From NCBI GenBank assembly GCA_032164295.1, contig JAJHTX010000002.1, positions 2,046,001 to 2,110,000 on the forward strand: 64,000 bases of DNA, given 5' to 3'. The stretch is from Inonotus obliquus (taxonomy: Eukaryota; Basidiomycota; Agaricomycetes; Hymenochaetales; Hymenochaetaceae). Positions 45,621-56,407 of the stretch are shown piece after piece. The translations under genes were made by a program, and so were the position numbers. The notes under the pieces were generated by a model. It worked only from the letters and a program-made list of their open reading frames with translations, was not told the DNA's origin and did not search any database. Position 1 is the first letter of the stretch. Each line of letters begins with the position of its first letter.

Positions 45621-47930
45621 ATGCTACCCGCCGCTGCACAACTTCTATGCGTCTTTCTTGGCTTGTATCTAATACGGCGTCTCTTGCTCCCGAAGTCAAA
45701 CTTTGCGAGAATTCATGGACCTCCAAGGAATTCATGGCTGAAAGGTGTGTGTAATCATCACGATTATGTATTCACTGATGTTTATTGAGCTCCTTAAAGG
45801 GTGCTTCGATCAGCTCTTTAACCGGAATGCATGGAAATTCCATCAGGACATCATTGACACGTATGGGGGTGTGGTTAAGCTGCCTATGCCTTTCGGCGTG
45901 AGCTGTACCCTGTGCACAATGTGAACACGAGCTGAATCCTTCTTGACCAGCATGAAGACCTGTATGTCACCGATCCACTGGCGCTTCACCATATAGTTGT
46001 CAAGGATCAATACATCTATGAAGAAACAAGCGGCTTCATCGCGTGAGTTGTAACTTGTCATGATTGCAACTCACAACGACTAATGCGCCGTTATGAAGAA
46101 CGAATTCAATAATTATTGGTGTGAGCCTTTTATCTACTCTCGGTGTGTCTTTTCCCTTCCCTGAATTTGCAAAGTCGGGATTGACATGCTATGACATATC
46201 TCGTAGGCGACCACCATCGAAAGCAACGCAAGATGCTCAATCCCGTCTTCTCGTTGAAACACATGCGGGATCTCCTACCGATATTCAATCCAATTGCACA
46301 CGATGTGAGTTACGAGCATATACAAGTGAAGTTCGTCACTTGACTGTTCAATTTAGCTCCGCGATGTCCTCGTAGATCAAGTCGGAGATGGTTCAAGAGA
46401 AATTGACCTTATGCATTGGGTTTCAAGAGCGGCCATGGAGTTCATAGGTCAGGGTGGTTTTGGCTACACATTCCATGCCCTTCGTAACGACGAAGCAACA
46501 AAGTATGGCGCATATGTCAAGAAGCTAGGGTGAGCATCACAACCTTATTTTGTGCGCCAAAGCGATCTTTCACACTCCACCGACAGACCTTTGAAGTTCA
46601 AGTTGTTTTACTTTCGACCGTTTCTTCCTTGGATGATGAAAATCGGGACACCAGAATTTCGTCGCAAAGTCGTGGAACACGTACCGTCCAAGACAGTTAG
46701 AGAACTAACTGAAGTCATCGATGTTCTCTATAGCCAATCGAAGATGATTTACCAGGAGAGGAAATTGGCGGTGGATAGTGGCGATGAATTCGCTCTGAAG
46801 AAGATCGGAATGGGCAAAGATATCTTGAGCGTCCTTCGTGAGTTCAACCTGAAAGAGGGTGGGACACTCTTACAATTCATTCAACTAGTGAGAGCCAATA
46901 TGGCAGCAAATGAGAGTGACAGACTACCGGAACACGAGGTTATTGGACAGTTGACGTGAGCCTTTTATACAATTGTCTAGCAAGATGATTCTGATGGCGC
47001 GAAAGTACATTTATCATAGCCGGTCAAGAAACCACATCCCATGCTATTGCCAGGATTCTGTATCTGCTTTCACGCAATCTTGACGTGCAGAGCCGTCTTC
47101 GACAAGAGATCATTACTGCCAGGAAGGAACACGGAGGAATCGACTTCGACTATGATACACTCATGGGGCTGCCATATCTCGACGCAGTCTGCCGAGAGAC
47201 GCTGCGTGCCTTCCCTCCACTTTCCTTGGTAATTCGCACGCAAGTCTTTTTCTGCCTCATCATTGAGACTCGTCGGATCTGATATTCCCGTTTCAAGAAC
47301 GAGGAAAGACGTGGTCATGCCTCTTGCGTGGCCCATCCTCGGTACGGACGGAAAGACTGAGATAAAAGAGATACCAATCAAGAAAAACACGAACGTGATC
47401 GTTTCCATCATAGGAGCTAATAGGAGCAAGAGGATCTGGGGTGATGATGCAGAGGAATGGAAGCCTGAGCGATGGTTGGCGCCTCTCCCGCCGAGTGTGG
47501 CAGAAGCTCATATGCCTGGGGTCTATTCGTCGATGTGAGATGATTGCCTGTCATTCGTCATTCGCATGACTCACTGATAATCATGAAATAGGATGACTTT
47601 CATAGGTGGAGGTAGAGCTTGCATGTAAGTTACGGTTCCATCAGTTTCCCCATTTCTGACCACCGGTTCCAGTGGATTCAAATTTGCCGAGTTGGAAATG
47701 AGTACGTCCTGTTTCACAAACTGCTCTCCAATCAGACTAAACTAAACGATACCGATCTATTTTCAGAGCTCGTTCTGGCGACACTTCTGGAGTCCTTTGA
47801 GTTTGAAGCAGGCTCAGAAGTAGATTGGCAGATGCCAGGACTAGCCAAACCAGTCTTGAGAAACTCTGTGGATTCCGTCCCTCGGTTGCCTTTGAAGACT
47901 ATGCTCCTCAGGGACAACTTGAAAGCGTGA
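45621..47930 (+). CDS. Cytochrome P450 monooxygenase (inverted duplicate)
   Basis: Paralogue of the P450 at 20460-22776 with the same exon plan. Membrane anchor (MLPAAAQLLCVFLGLYL), CFDQLFNRNAWKFHQDIIDT, YGGVVKLPMPFG, STLGDHHRKQRKMLNPVFS, MEFIGQGGFGYTF, I-helix AGQETTSHAIARIL, K-helix LDAVCRETLRAFPPLSL, PERW and the haem loop FIGGGRACIGFKFAE are all in frame with the Cys ligand kept. Two changes stand out: the hinge is ARIHGPPRNSW where the source has ARIPGPPRNSW, and the donor after the exon ending at about 47238 is GCAAGT where the source has GTAAGT. GC-AG introns can be spliced, so the gene may still work. An upstream in-frame ATG at 45570 would add 17 residues, but the source copy supports the start at 45621. 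Confidence 0.8.
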
Positions 47931-48125
47931 TATAGCTTTACGCTCAAAATTTCAAATGCTCTTGTATGTGAATAAGAATGAATTCAAGACATTTAGAGCC
48001 AAATCCTTACGAGTTAAGTTTTTGAATAGTAAGTTTGAATAGCGTCACCGCTATCACAGAATATTTTTGTAGGTTTGTTTCTCTACAGACCACTTCGGTT
48101 CTCTCTCCCAGTCATCCGCAGAAAT

Positions 48126-48560
48126 ATGGCCTCCTTCCCTGATTGTGTATGTTATCATCGCATAGCCATACATCTCTAGCATGGTAGTTCAACCTGGAAA
48201 CAGATCTCTACAACCCATCTCAGTCAGGTGTAGAACATCATTGACAAGGAGACATTGCGCCAGTGGTCTGGTCTCGAGCTTATTGCCTCAGGGTTGAATA
48301 TCTTTTCATCTTTCTGAATTAAAAGAAAAGAAGATAACAATGGAACGTAGAACCTGATGAGCCAGGCGACGATAGAGGCCATTGGTTCGATCCTCACCAA
48401 CAAGTACTCTGAGGGTCTTCCGAATGCGCGGTATTATGGCGGTAACGAACGGATTGGCGAGCTTGAACAACTTTGCCATAAACGAACTTTTGAGGCGTTA
48501 CATCTTGACCCAGCCGAGTGGGGCGTAAACGGTCAGCCGTCTTCTGGCAGTACAGTCAAG
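48126..48560 (+). pseudogene. Truncated SHMT copy
   Basis: Inverted partial copy of the SHMT gene at 18236-20247. The first exon (MASFPD) is recognisable, but the intron 1 donor context has changed. The second exon has lost bases near its start (AGATCTCTACAACCC in place of the longer source segment) and gained a T within the KETWRQW codons, so it is out of frame. The third exon is still open, with altered conserved residues: [10 protein letters not shown] against [10 protein letters not shown], and [10 protein letters not shown] against [10 protein letters not shown]. Everything downstream, including the PLP lysine, is absent. It cannot make an active enzyme. Confidence 0.9.
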
Positions 48561-48611
48561 TGAGTACGGCGCCTTGTTTGAGGATCCGCATAGATCAAGA
48601 TGACACTTTAC

Positions 48612-49309
48612 CTTGCGAGTAAACAACTACTATATTGACGACGAAACGCACTGACCATCGTCTGTTTCCCTGCAGGCGAGAATGATAGTTCGGAAGTAAC
48701 CACGGAGTACATTTCGGCCGCAGCGGCGAGAGAAAGGAGCACCAAATCCCACACTCTCCAATGCTCTTTACCGCTACCACTTATCGACGATGGCTATACG
48801 AACATATTCTAGCAAGGGAGGAGGAAGGGCGTAGAGGTCGTTGTGCAGTAGCCCCAGTCTTGTAAGGTTGAATGGCCGAAGCTGTAGGTATGTTTGACGA
48901 GGTAACAAGATGGCGGATAAGACGTCACCGGATATAGGCCTCTCGTGCTTCAAATGATTGGAGGTGAGTAAGCAGGACGTCAAGGCCCTTAGGGAGCGCC
49001 TAAGTTCGTCCTGTCCTTAGAAGTAGGTTTCGTATGCTCTCTGAAGGCTCACGTAAGGGCAAGTGAAGTAGAGAGAACAGGTTACTAGGCGGTTGCGCGA
49101 AGATTTTGTACAACATATACATATATCGTGTGCAAGGCAACGAATAAAGAGAGTAACTTTCGCGTCTCCGGGTGGCTCTGTATTCGAGCTCCACTTTGAT
49201 GCACAGTGGTTTCGATACAGATGCGGAGGCTGTAACTTAGAACCACGATGAGAGAAAAACGAAAGATTGAAAGGAGGAATAGGTCTACAGTAGGTGCAAT
49301 CAGGGCCAT
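48612..49309 (-). pseudogene. Broken copy of the membrane-protein gene (5' two exons)
   Basis: On the minus strand the sequence starts MALIAPTVDLFLLS at 49309, like the gene at 42905-44051, but small deletions shift the frame soon after and again near VALHTIY, where a stop follows. Exon 2 is recognisable (nucleotide match around 48700-48890) but has an internal deletion where the source encodes DCDYCTTSSD. Exon 3 is missing because the copy ends in intron 2. This gene fragment is non-functional. The direct-repeat similarity continues upstream of the start to about 49397. Confidence 0.87.
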
Positions 49310-49397
49310 ATCCGAGCGAGTGCATGGCTTCCACCAAACTAACGCCGATCATTGATTCTCACAGTCAGTCACGTTGGACTACATAAATTTAGTTCAG
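48612..49397 (-). repeat. Direct repeat unit 2: partner of 43316-44152
   Basis: Same orientation as the unit at 43316-44152. Divergence is visible as scattered substitutions and small deletions, concentrated in the copied coding exons. The end of the match (TAAATTTAGTTCAG then TCGCCT) gives the empty-site version of the LINE insertion point in the other unit (TTAGTTTAG then TTGCCT after the element). Confidence 0.82.
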
Positions 49398-50672
49398 TCG
49401 CCTTGTATTTTTCAATTGCATCCTTCTCTCACCTCAGCCCGTATGTGCTCTGTACTCCAAAATATATGCCTGTACACACATAACCGCACTATACTTATCC
49501 AGACACTGTACTATTCATCCTACCTTGAAGGGTGAATTCATGTTGTGACCGAGTTTCCGGTGATTGAACGAGCCAAAACTTTATCTCTGTGTGAGCCCTT
49601 GCGCTTCTCCTCCATGTTCTTTTTCGTCGTAGACGTCTGTTTTTCAGCCGTTCTTACTCGATTAGGTCCAAGTAGATGAGAAGACCCGGACTCGATCATA
49701 CATAACATACGCAAAACCCACGCTCGGGCATTACGGAAAAACCCAGATCTAACAAAAACAGACCTTCAAATTAAATCGACAACTGAACATGAAAATTCGA
49801 ACAAACTTTTCTTATGCCAGTCTGAATCCTCTAGTCTATTGGCTTTAGATGTACCGGCGAAACTGATTAAGACCGAACTCCCACAGAAGCCGATGGCATC
49901 GAAGAAACGAAGAGCTCGGCGGGGTCAAAGATTCAAGTTACACGGTATTTCCACCTTCGTCCGAGGTTTCCACGAGCTAAAGTTGGATGATAGACTACGA
50001 GATGGTGTGAATACATGCGCTGTCCCGGAGTCCTGAGATCTACTTGAATCTTCGGTACGTTCGCGAGGAAAACTGATAAAGCCACCGGAGTTGAGCTGAG
50101 ATGAACAGACCCAGATGTGCGTTATGCACTTCTAAGAATAACGAAATTCGTCCGAGTCTGTTGCTATTTTCTTGGCATCGAATCAGTGAGAATTCTTGAA
50201 TCGTAACAAGCAACACTCCTGGGCACCTCGTTGCGCCTTGAGCTTTCCCCTTTGTATACGGTTGTCGATATTTGAACATGGTATCTTCATACTAGTAAGG
50301 ACTAACACTCGTGCGAGATGATAGGCGCTGACTCCCGCATCCCGTCTTGTACGATTTTTTCGAAGGATAAGGTATCCCCAGTACAAGGGGTTCTTCGAGG
50401 ACGCATGAATTACGAACATCGGCAACTTCATAGAAGTCTAAATTGTCCTGCAATAGGATAAGAAATACGAACAGTACGAGATACCATACGCCACTAGAGG
50501 GGGAAGAAGGAAGTATGAAGAGCAATAAGTAAGTAAAGACAAAGGGCATACACCGACTCGGACGAAAGAAAGAGGCATTACAGTGGGGGGTTCTTGCCGT
50601 GATCATCTGCGGACCTTGGGCACGAACATGGTTTTGAGAGTCACAGGCTTAGGACTTCAAAGGGATACATGA
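49398..50672. other. Gene-poor region before the ChAPs gene
   Basis: About 1.3 kb with no supportable gene. Open frames at 49839-50036 (plus) and 50292-50606 (minus) lack domains and splice structure. The right part is the 3' region of the ChAPs gene. No repeat family was recognised. Confidence 0.4.
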
Positions 50673-53616
50673 TCAGAAGTCATAGCCATCCACCTGGAAG
50701 ACTTGCCCATAGTGCAGGTAGCTATCCATGACCTTTAGGATTTGATCTGGAAGGTTCATGCTGAGAAGCGTATTCGTCATCTTGGCGTGTCCATGTATCC
50801 TGCCGAGCTTGAAAAATTGGTGGGCAATTGACGTTGGGTACTGTACACATGTTGAGATGTTAGAATCGGTATCAACAGGATTGTCAAGGAAGCAAGAAAC
50901 GGGCGAGCAAGCAAGAGATACGCACCGCAAGCTCCGAATATTCATTATGCTGATACGCTGCCACGCGAATTGCCGTCTGCAGCGTCCTTGCCAAATCCCC
51001 CTCCTCCCCGTACATCTCCATCAACTTCAACCACGGCTTAATAGAATACCTGTTCCCCTCCAGACATCTCTGGAAACACTCTTTCGCCTCTTCCCTATGA
51101 TGTAACCTCGCCCCCAACTCGCCTAGGATCTCCCATTCTAAAGAAGTCTTGCGATAAGCGACGTGTTGGGTTTTGAAGTGTGCAACTTCGGCGCGGAAGA
51201 TAGTCCAGATTCGGAGATCTTCGTAGAGAACCATGAAAAGATTGTCGAGCCATCGTTCGCAGAGCCGTTTATTACTGAAGGAAAAGCCGTCAGCTGCTGT
51301 TGGAGCTGACGAGTTGTTACCATCTCCGTCGGTATCGTCTTTGTCTCCGCTTGCAGCTTGCACGGGTCGCTCGAGGCCAGACGAGTCTTTATTTCCATTG
51401 GTGTGCGCTTGTAACTCCCCCTCGTCACCATTCACCTCTTGATTCGACGCATCTTCACGCTCCCGATCCGACTCTGTCGACACTCTGATCATCGGGATCT
51501 GACTGGGATTTAATTCAGATTTTCCGTTCTCCGGTGCAGGACCGTTCCCATCCACATTTGCCCCGCTCTCGTTCTCCCCCTCTGTATCTGATATCGGCGA
51601 CCGAACTCCACGCGTTGAAGCATCGTCATCGGCACTCGATTTCGGTACAGGAGCAACTGTTCCGTCTTCGTGTATCGCCGCTTGACTGTCACCCTTCGTC
51701 GTCTGACCTTTCACTTCTGCCTGTGCTTTCTGCATCCTATACTCTTCCTCCATCACGAATACGGTACTGCGTATTCTGAGCAATTCATCCCACCCAATCT
51801 TGCTCACTAACTTCGTGAGCAGAGCATATGCACGTGCCCATGTACCTTTCAACCCTGGTGCTGGTAAACGCTGAAGCGCCGTATCGGCTTCGTCATCCTC
51901 TGTTTTGTGTCTCTCTGGGAGGATCTCGGCTATTGCGGGCTTGTAGGGTAGGTTGATCCGCGCCGGGGTGATTGGTCGGTGCATGTCTCGTCCGTTGTAA
52001 GTGAACATCGGGCATGAGTTTAAGGTGAGAAGAGCCTGCCATACTATCAGTTCCGATGCCCTCAGAAGAACGAAAATCCTGGCATACCGAGTCGTATTGT
52101 CCGAGTTCTGTGTATATTGTAGTAAGTTTTTCCCAAGTCACAAACTCGCTCGGTGCGCAGTTCACAGCTTGCTTTGCAAGTTTGAGCGCCCAGTCATATT
52201 TCCCTTTCGAGCGTAAGAAATCGCACTGTGCATGTAATAGCGTGTAAGACTGAGGATTGTCGCGAAGTGCGTTTGCCATGATTTGTACAGCCTTCACTTC
52301 TTCGTCTACATTGTATTGTAAATAAGCCTTATAAAAATCACGTATTCACAGACATGACCCACCCATTCCAATATAGCTTCTTGCTAATAACGATGCAACT
52401 TCAGGCTCATGGACCGATATCTTCTCAAACAAGTTCGCGGCCTGTTGGAATCGGAAGCTTTCACCGAAATACTTCATGATGCCTGCTGTCAGATGGTTCG
52501 AGACGACACTTGCGACTTGAATTTCTGGATCTGAGCCAACCTGCCAGCCTTTCGTCGAATAATTTCATTCGTCTGCACTCTCGAGGAAAGCAAAGAGGAA
52601 AGCACACCTTGTAAAAACAGTTGCTCAGCAGCCTCTAAGAATCGTATCTCTCCTTCACGTGTAGTAACAGGGTCAAGACGTCTATAAGCTTCGAGCCAGT
52701 ACGTCGGATCGTCGCCATATAATATTGCTCGCAACAAAGCAGATAGATGAGTTTCTAACCAGATTTCCGGAGTCGTGTTGTGCCTGTACATCGCAAGTCG
52801 TGGAAAATTAAGCGTCTGCTCTCGACCGCATTTCTGATGGGAAAAATTGGAAGATAGAAACGCACCGTTCTCCTCGAAGGTCGATTACATACGCCAATAC
52901 ACCGCCGGGTATCTTAACATCTACACGCACATCAACACGCGAAAAGGCATTGAAACAACTATGCATTCCAGATGGGTCAAAACGGTCAAAACAGGCTTGT
53001 CAAGGCCTAGGGGAAGAAACGCACCAATAGCATCCACTCCTGACCTTCCACGCTGTGCTCTTGCTAAACCATGTCGAGTTATCATCAATGGAGTACGTGA
53101 GCGAATTGATGTAAGCTGCAAGCGAGGCGGAAGAGGATGCGTCGACGCCAGAGACGAAGTGATAAGAGCCGACCTAAATGTGTAGCAATAAAGGAAGAGG
53201 ATTTCGGTCAGCATCCGAGTTCGTGTCCGGTGATAAAGTAGTAAGTAGAAACAACGACGTAGCAGTTACAACACGCAAACGCGTTGAAGACGAAGAGCAA
53301 AGAACGAAGCGAAGTTGGGAGAAGAATACTCACATCCTTCTGCCCACTCCTCCCCGTACTTTTCACGACATGACATAAATCCGGAGGACCCAACTCGCGG
53401 AACGTAGCTGCACATAACATAATTTCTTCAACATCGTTTCCTCTTATTATATCACAGTATTCGGAGAAGCGTACCGAGAGATTCTGTACGCGCCATGAGG
53501 ACTTCCCCGAGCTCATTCTGTGAGTCATGATATCAGAACTTAGTCGCAACGAAATCATTCGGATGAAGGCTAACCTCAAAGAGCTCTGGGACGTCCTTGA
53601 ACGCAGAGTCCGCCAT
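50673..53616 (-). CDS. ChAPs-family exomer subunit (Bch1/Bud7-like)
   Basis: Predicted Chs5-Arf1-binding protein of the exomer, the trans-Golgi coat that carries chitin synthase and other cargo to the cell surface in yeast. The start MADSAFKDVPELFE leads into LGPPDLCHVVKSTGRSGQKD, VDASSSASLAAYINSLTYS and a domain ending KIPGGVLAYVIDLRGER. Later exons carry NTTPEIWLETHLSALLRAIL, DDPTYWLEAYRRLDPVTTRE, the TPR-like part (YTLLHAQCDFLRSKGKYDWA, KLAKQAVNCAPSEFVTWEKL), then NSCPMFTYNGRDMHRP, a Glu/Asp/Ser-rich disordered insertion, and ERWLDNLFMVLYEDLRIWTI with LHHREEAKECFQRCLEGNRY. It ends LHYGQVFQVDGYDF. All junctions seen keep frame. About ten introns. Which of the yeast paralogues it matches cannot be said. 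Confidence 0.9.
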
Positions 53617-54334
53617 GCTTAAGCTTGAAGCGACTCAGCTCAAGCTGTAGTTTACTCGTTCGTATGTATGTTGGTCTCGGCGACAACGAATGGTGCCGAC
53701 TGTGAAGGGTAATTCAAGGACAGTCTTACGGAACTTGGCTGCAGATACTAGACGCGACTCTGCGCGTGAGAAAAACACGTCACGATCTACAAGATTTACA
53801 AGAGTTTATTCGTATTTTCTTACATAATTATCCGCCTGTCTCCCCGTCTCCCCGACGTTGAGAAATCATTAACTAGCGAACGAGATCACTAGTCGACGAA
53901 GGACAAACAAACACCAACAAGTTTCGAGTGGAAAGTTTACGACAAAACTAATTCGTTTTCAACAAAAGAGCCTTTCGACTGCTCCGTGGATTTTGTCGGT
54001 CATACAGGACCGGAACTTCTTTGCTTTTCTCTGCTTTGAGCCTGGTCTTGACTCAGCACTGGTTTTACTCCTGTTATTCTTTGGTTCGTCTCAGAGGACA
54101 GCCTTTTCTCATATGTCTATCCAACTCCGGATAATAAACGTCAAGACGTGTTGCGGCGAGCGACAACAGCTATTCTTATTGTCCAACGCAAATGACGAAA
54201 TATCCAGCTAGACATGGGCGAGAAGCGTATAAAAAGCTGGCATGAACTAATGTTGAAACTAGCATCGCAACATCATCCGCCTCGTAATCAAGTCGCATCT
54301 CACAAGCACTCTTATCATTCCTACACCTTTACAA
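53617..54334. other. Divergent intergenic region between ChAPs and the first SCLK-motif gene
   Basis: About 0.72 kb between divergent starts. The plus-strand TATA box (54228-54235) is listed separately. Small open frames such as 53993-54211 are unsupported. Confidence 0.4.
54228..54235 (+). promoter_or_regulatory. TATA box of the first SCLK-motif gene
   Basis: TATAAAAA lies about 100 bases upstream of the start codon at 54335, followed by a C/A/T-rich leader. A similar element (TTTAAAAGG, 56281-56289) precedes the second paralogue at a comparable distance. Confidence 0.5.
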
Positions 54335-55360
54335 ATGTCGTACTCCAGACGTGCTAGCTTTGCCGACTTTCAGCGTCCAGAACTCCAGCGTAGTCAGGCT
54401 CAGATCGGACGCGCTCGTGCCGTCAGCGATGCGGCGCTTATAGGACGTCGGCCTTTCGAGAAGAAGAGCTATTACCAGTCGAACTTCCCTCAAGACTATA
54501 TGTCGAGCAAAATTTACGAGGATCATCCCACGCGTCTTCCTTCCCAGCAACGACGCGAGTCGAACGCCGACGGCAACGGTATGCAACGCCGCAGCTGCTT
54601 GAAAGGAAACTCTCGCTCGTATCACGCCAATCCGAATGAACAGTCTGCGGGACAACCGGATGATCCCCAGCAGCAAAGGAGGCGTAGTGTGCATTTCCAA
54701 ATGCCAATGGTGGACGATTATATGAAGTCCCAGCAGACTCAGACGTCGGCCAGAAACACGCCACCGTGGCAGCACGAGTTGGACAAGGAGTACGGATTTA
54801 CTCAAGATGACAGCGAGCGCAACAGACAACACACACCTTCAAGGGCTCAATCCCGTCGTAATAGTGGCTACAACGATGGCTATCCTTCGGGTCTCCCTCT
54901 GCCCGCGACAGAGCCTCAGCATCCAGCAGGCGAAGTACCAACATACGTCATATTGCCGCAGAAGGAGAAGAAACCCGGATTGGCGTCTAAGATCAAAGAT
55001 GCATTCGTACAAGTCTCAACCAACACGGGCTACGTCGCGCTAGGATGCAAGCCGGGCCAGCCTACTCCACTTGACATCTTTTTTAAGGAAGAAGCAGAAG
55101 AAAGACTTGCACAGGCGAAACGTATGGTAGAGATCAGGAAGCATGAGGAAGAAGTGGCGCTGAGGAAACTTGAGGAATGTAAAGCTCGTGTAAAGGCTGA
55201 GAGAGCTGCGGGAGGGGGACAATTTGTGATGCAGACGCCGGGACGGAAGTCAAAGAAGGTTGTGAAGCCGTCACCCAAGACCTTTACCTCGAGACGAGGT
55301 CCAGAATACAATGCCTGGCTCGCCGAAGAGTACGCTCGTCGAAACCAAATGTACGATTAG
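54335..55360 (+). CDS. Low-complexity basic protein, SCLK-motif paralogue 1, function unknown
   Basis: Single-exon frame of 341 residues without recognised domain. It starts MSYSRRASFADFQRPELQRS. A conserved patch shared with the neighbour is RRSCLKGNSRSYHAN (about 86-100), followed by QQRRRSVHFQMPMVDDY, in which RSVHF fits the loose RVxF pattern used by protein phosphatase 1 partners. A Pro/Arg/Ser-rich middle leads to a predicted helical segment KEEAEERLAQAKRMVEIRKH and EEEVALRKLEECKARVKAER, and the end RRGPEYNAWLAEEYARRNQM. The last block is also kept in the paralogue. No signal peptide or membrane span. The unbroken frame, the TATA box and the tandem paralogue support it as a real gene. 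Confidence 0.75.
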   Translation: MSYSRRASFADFQRPELQRSQAQIGRARAVSDAALIGRRPFEKKSYYQSNFPQDYMSSKIYEDHPTRLPSQQRRESNADGNGMQRRSCLKGNSRSYHANPNEQSAGQPDDPQQQRRRSVHFQMPMVDDYMKSQQTQTSARNTPPWQHELDKEYGFTQDDSERNRQHTPSRAQSRRNSGYNDGYPSGLPLPATEPQHPAGEVPTYVILPQKEKKPGLASKIKDAFVQVSTNTGYVALGCKPGQPTPLDIFFKEEAEERLAQAKRMVEIRKHEEEVALRKLEECKARVKAERAAGGGQFVMQTPGRKSKKVVKPSPKTFTSRRGPEYNAWLAEEYARRNQMYD

Positions 55361-56407
55361 AGCAGGGCGTAGTAGACTACCCGCGGACGGAAGGGTCGAT
55401 TGCGTGTTTCTTTCTTGTTTTCTTTTATTCACGTTGGAATCGTTATGAAGGAATCGGATGAATTTCTTTCTATTCAGTGTCTTTTGCATTTCTGTAACCA
55501 GAAACTTCTCCATGTACCTTGATTCATCTCGCATCAAAGCACAAGTAGTCACTATTTTCTTTTTCACACTATCGAGTAGCTTTCATGATAAGCGACTTTG
55601 GACCATCAATCATTAAAAATCGCAAGTAACAGACAGAAAGTCCCGCCCCCGCAGCATCCACATTCCCGCTACTTCAGGATTCTATACTCGCGTCTATCCA
55701 GTACTTAGCGATCCGCGGTGATTCAGAATACATATTCAACGACAAGAGTCACAGTACAATAAGTTGTCCGGAGTTTGCTATATTTATAACCCGTCGATCT
55801 TCCGAGCCACTTACGTCATCGAGCTAAGGGATTGTCCCGAGCTAATTTTAGCTAGCGAGCGCTCACCATCTTGAGAGTATTTTGAGACAGTGCTTCCTAG
55901 GATAAGAACAGTGTTTGTTGTCGAATCTCACAATAGAACCGCTTCTGAAGTAAACTATTATTTGGTCTGAGTAGATAGTCTTACTTATGTTTCACGAACG
56001 ACAAGAAGTTAGTGGAGGCTGTGAAGTCGATATTCCTAGTACCTAGGTAGGAGTAGCAATTGCGAAATCGTACTTGTCTTGGAATGTTTATATAATTGTA
56101 TTTCAACAAGAAAGAGTATCGGAAAGACGCACATTGAACGTATAAATTGAACAGTACCGCCATTCGACACACTACTTGTCTTATCCAACTCCGAACAACA
56201 AAAGTTACGAAACTTAGAAAGTATCCTAGTGATTGTCACTATTGTTATGAAATACATAGCTGTGCATCGACGAGGAATTATTTAAAAGGGCGTTAAGCTC
56301 TAGAGTATAATCCAGCATCATACCACAGCTTACCTCACATTCCATTCGCATATCGCAGAAGCTCTCTTACCATCCCCCATCACTCTCGTCTTACCTCTCT
56401 TACGATA
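55361..56407. other. Intergenic region between the two SCLK-motif genes
   Basis: About 1 kb, AT-rich in its middle and right parts. A TTTAAAAGG element at 56281-56289 lies about 120 bases before the next start. No coding sequence was supported. Confidence 0.4.

Larger units (their letters stand above)
45048..48570 (+). repeat. Arm B of the long inverted segmental duplication
   Basis: Inverted copy of 19785-23415, carrying the P450 promoter region, the whole P450 gene and the first exons of SHMT. The order of features is preserved and reversed. The copy ends within the SHMT intron after the codons corresponding to SGSTAK, about 40 bases before the second membrane-protein fragment begins. Confidence 0.88.

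Noticed and set aside
19785..48570. The inverted P450/SHMT repeat as a single large transposon with terminal inverted repeats
   Set aside because: The arms contain host genes, end inside a SHMT intron, and the 22 kb between them is ordinary single-copy genes with no transposase.
49839..50036. A 65-codon basic open frame between the membrane-protein pseudogene and the ChAPs gene
   Set aside because: Too short, no homologue in the window, and no upstream promoter signal or splice sites.
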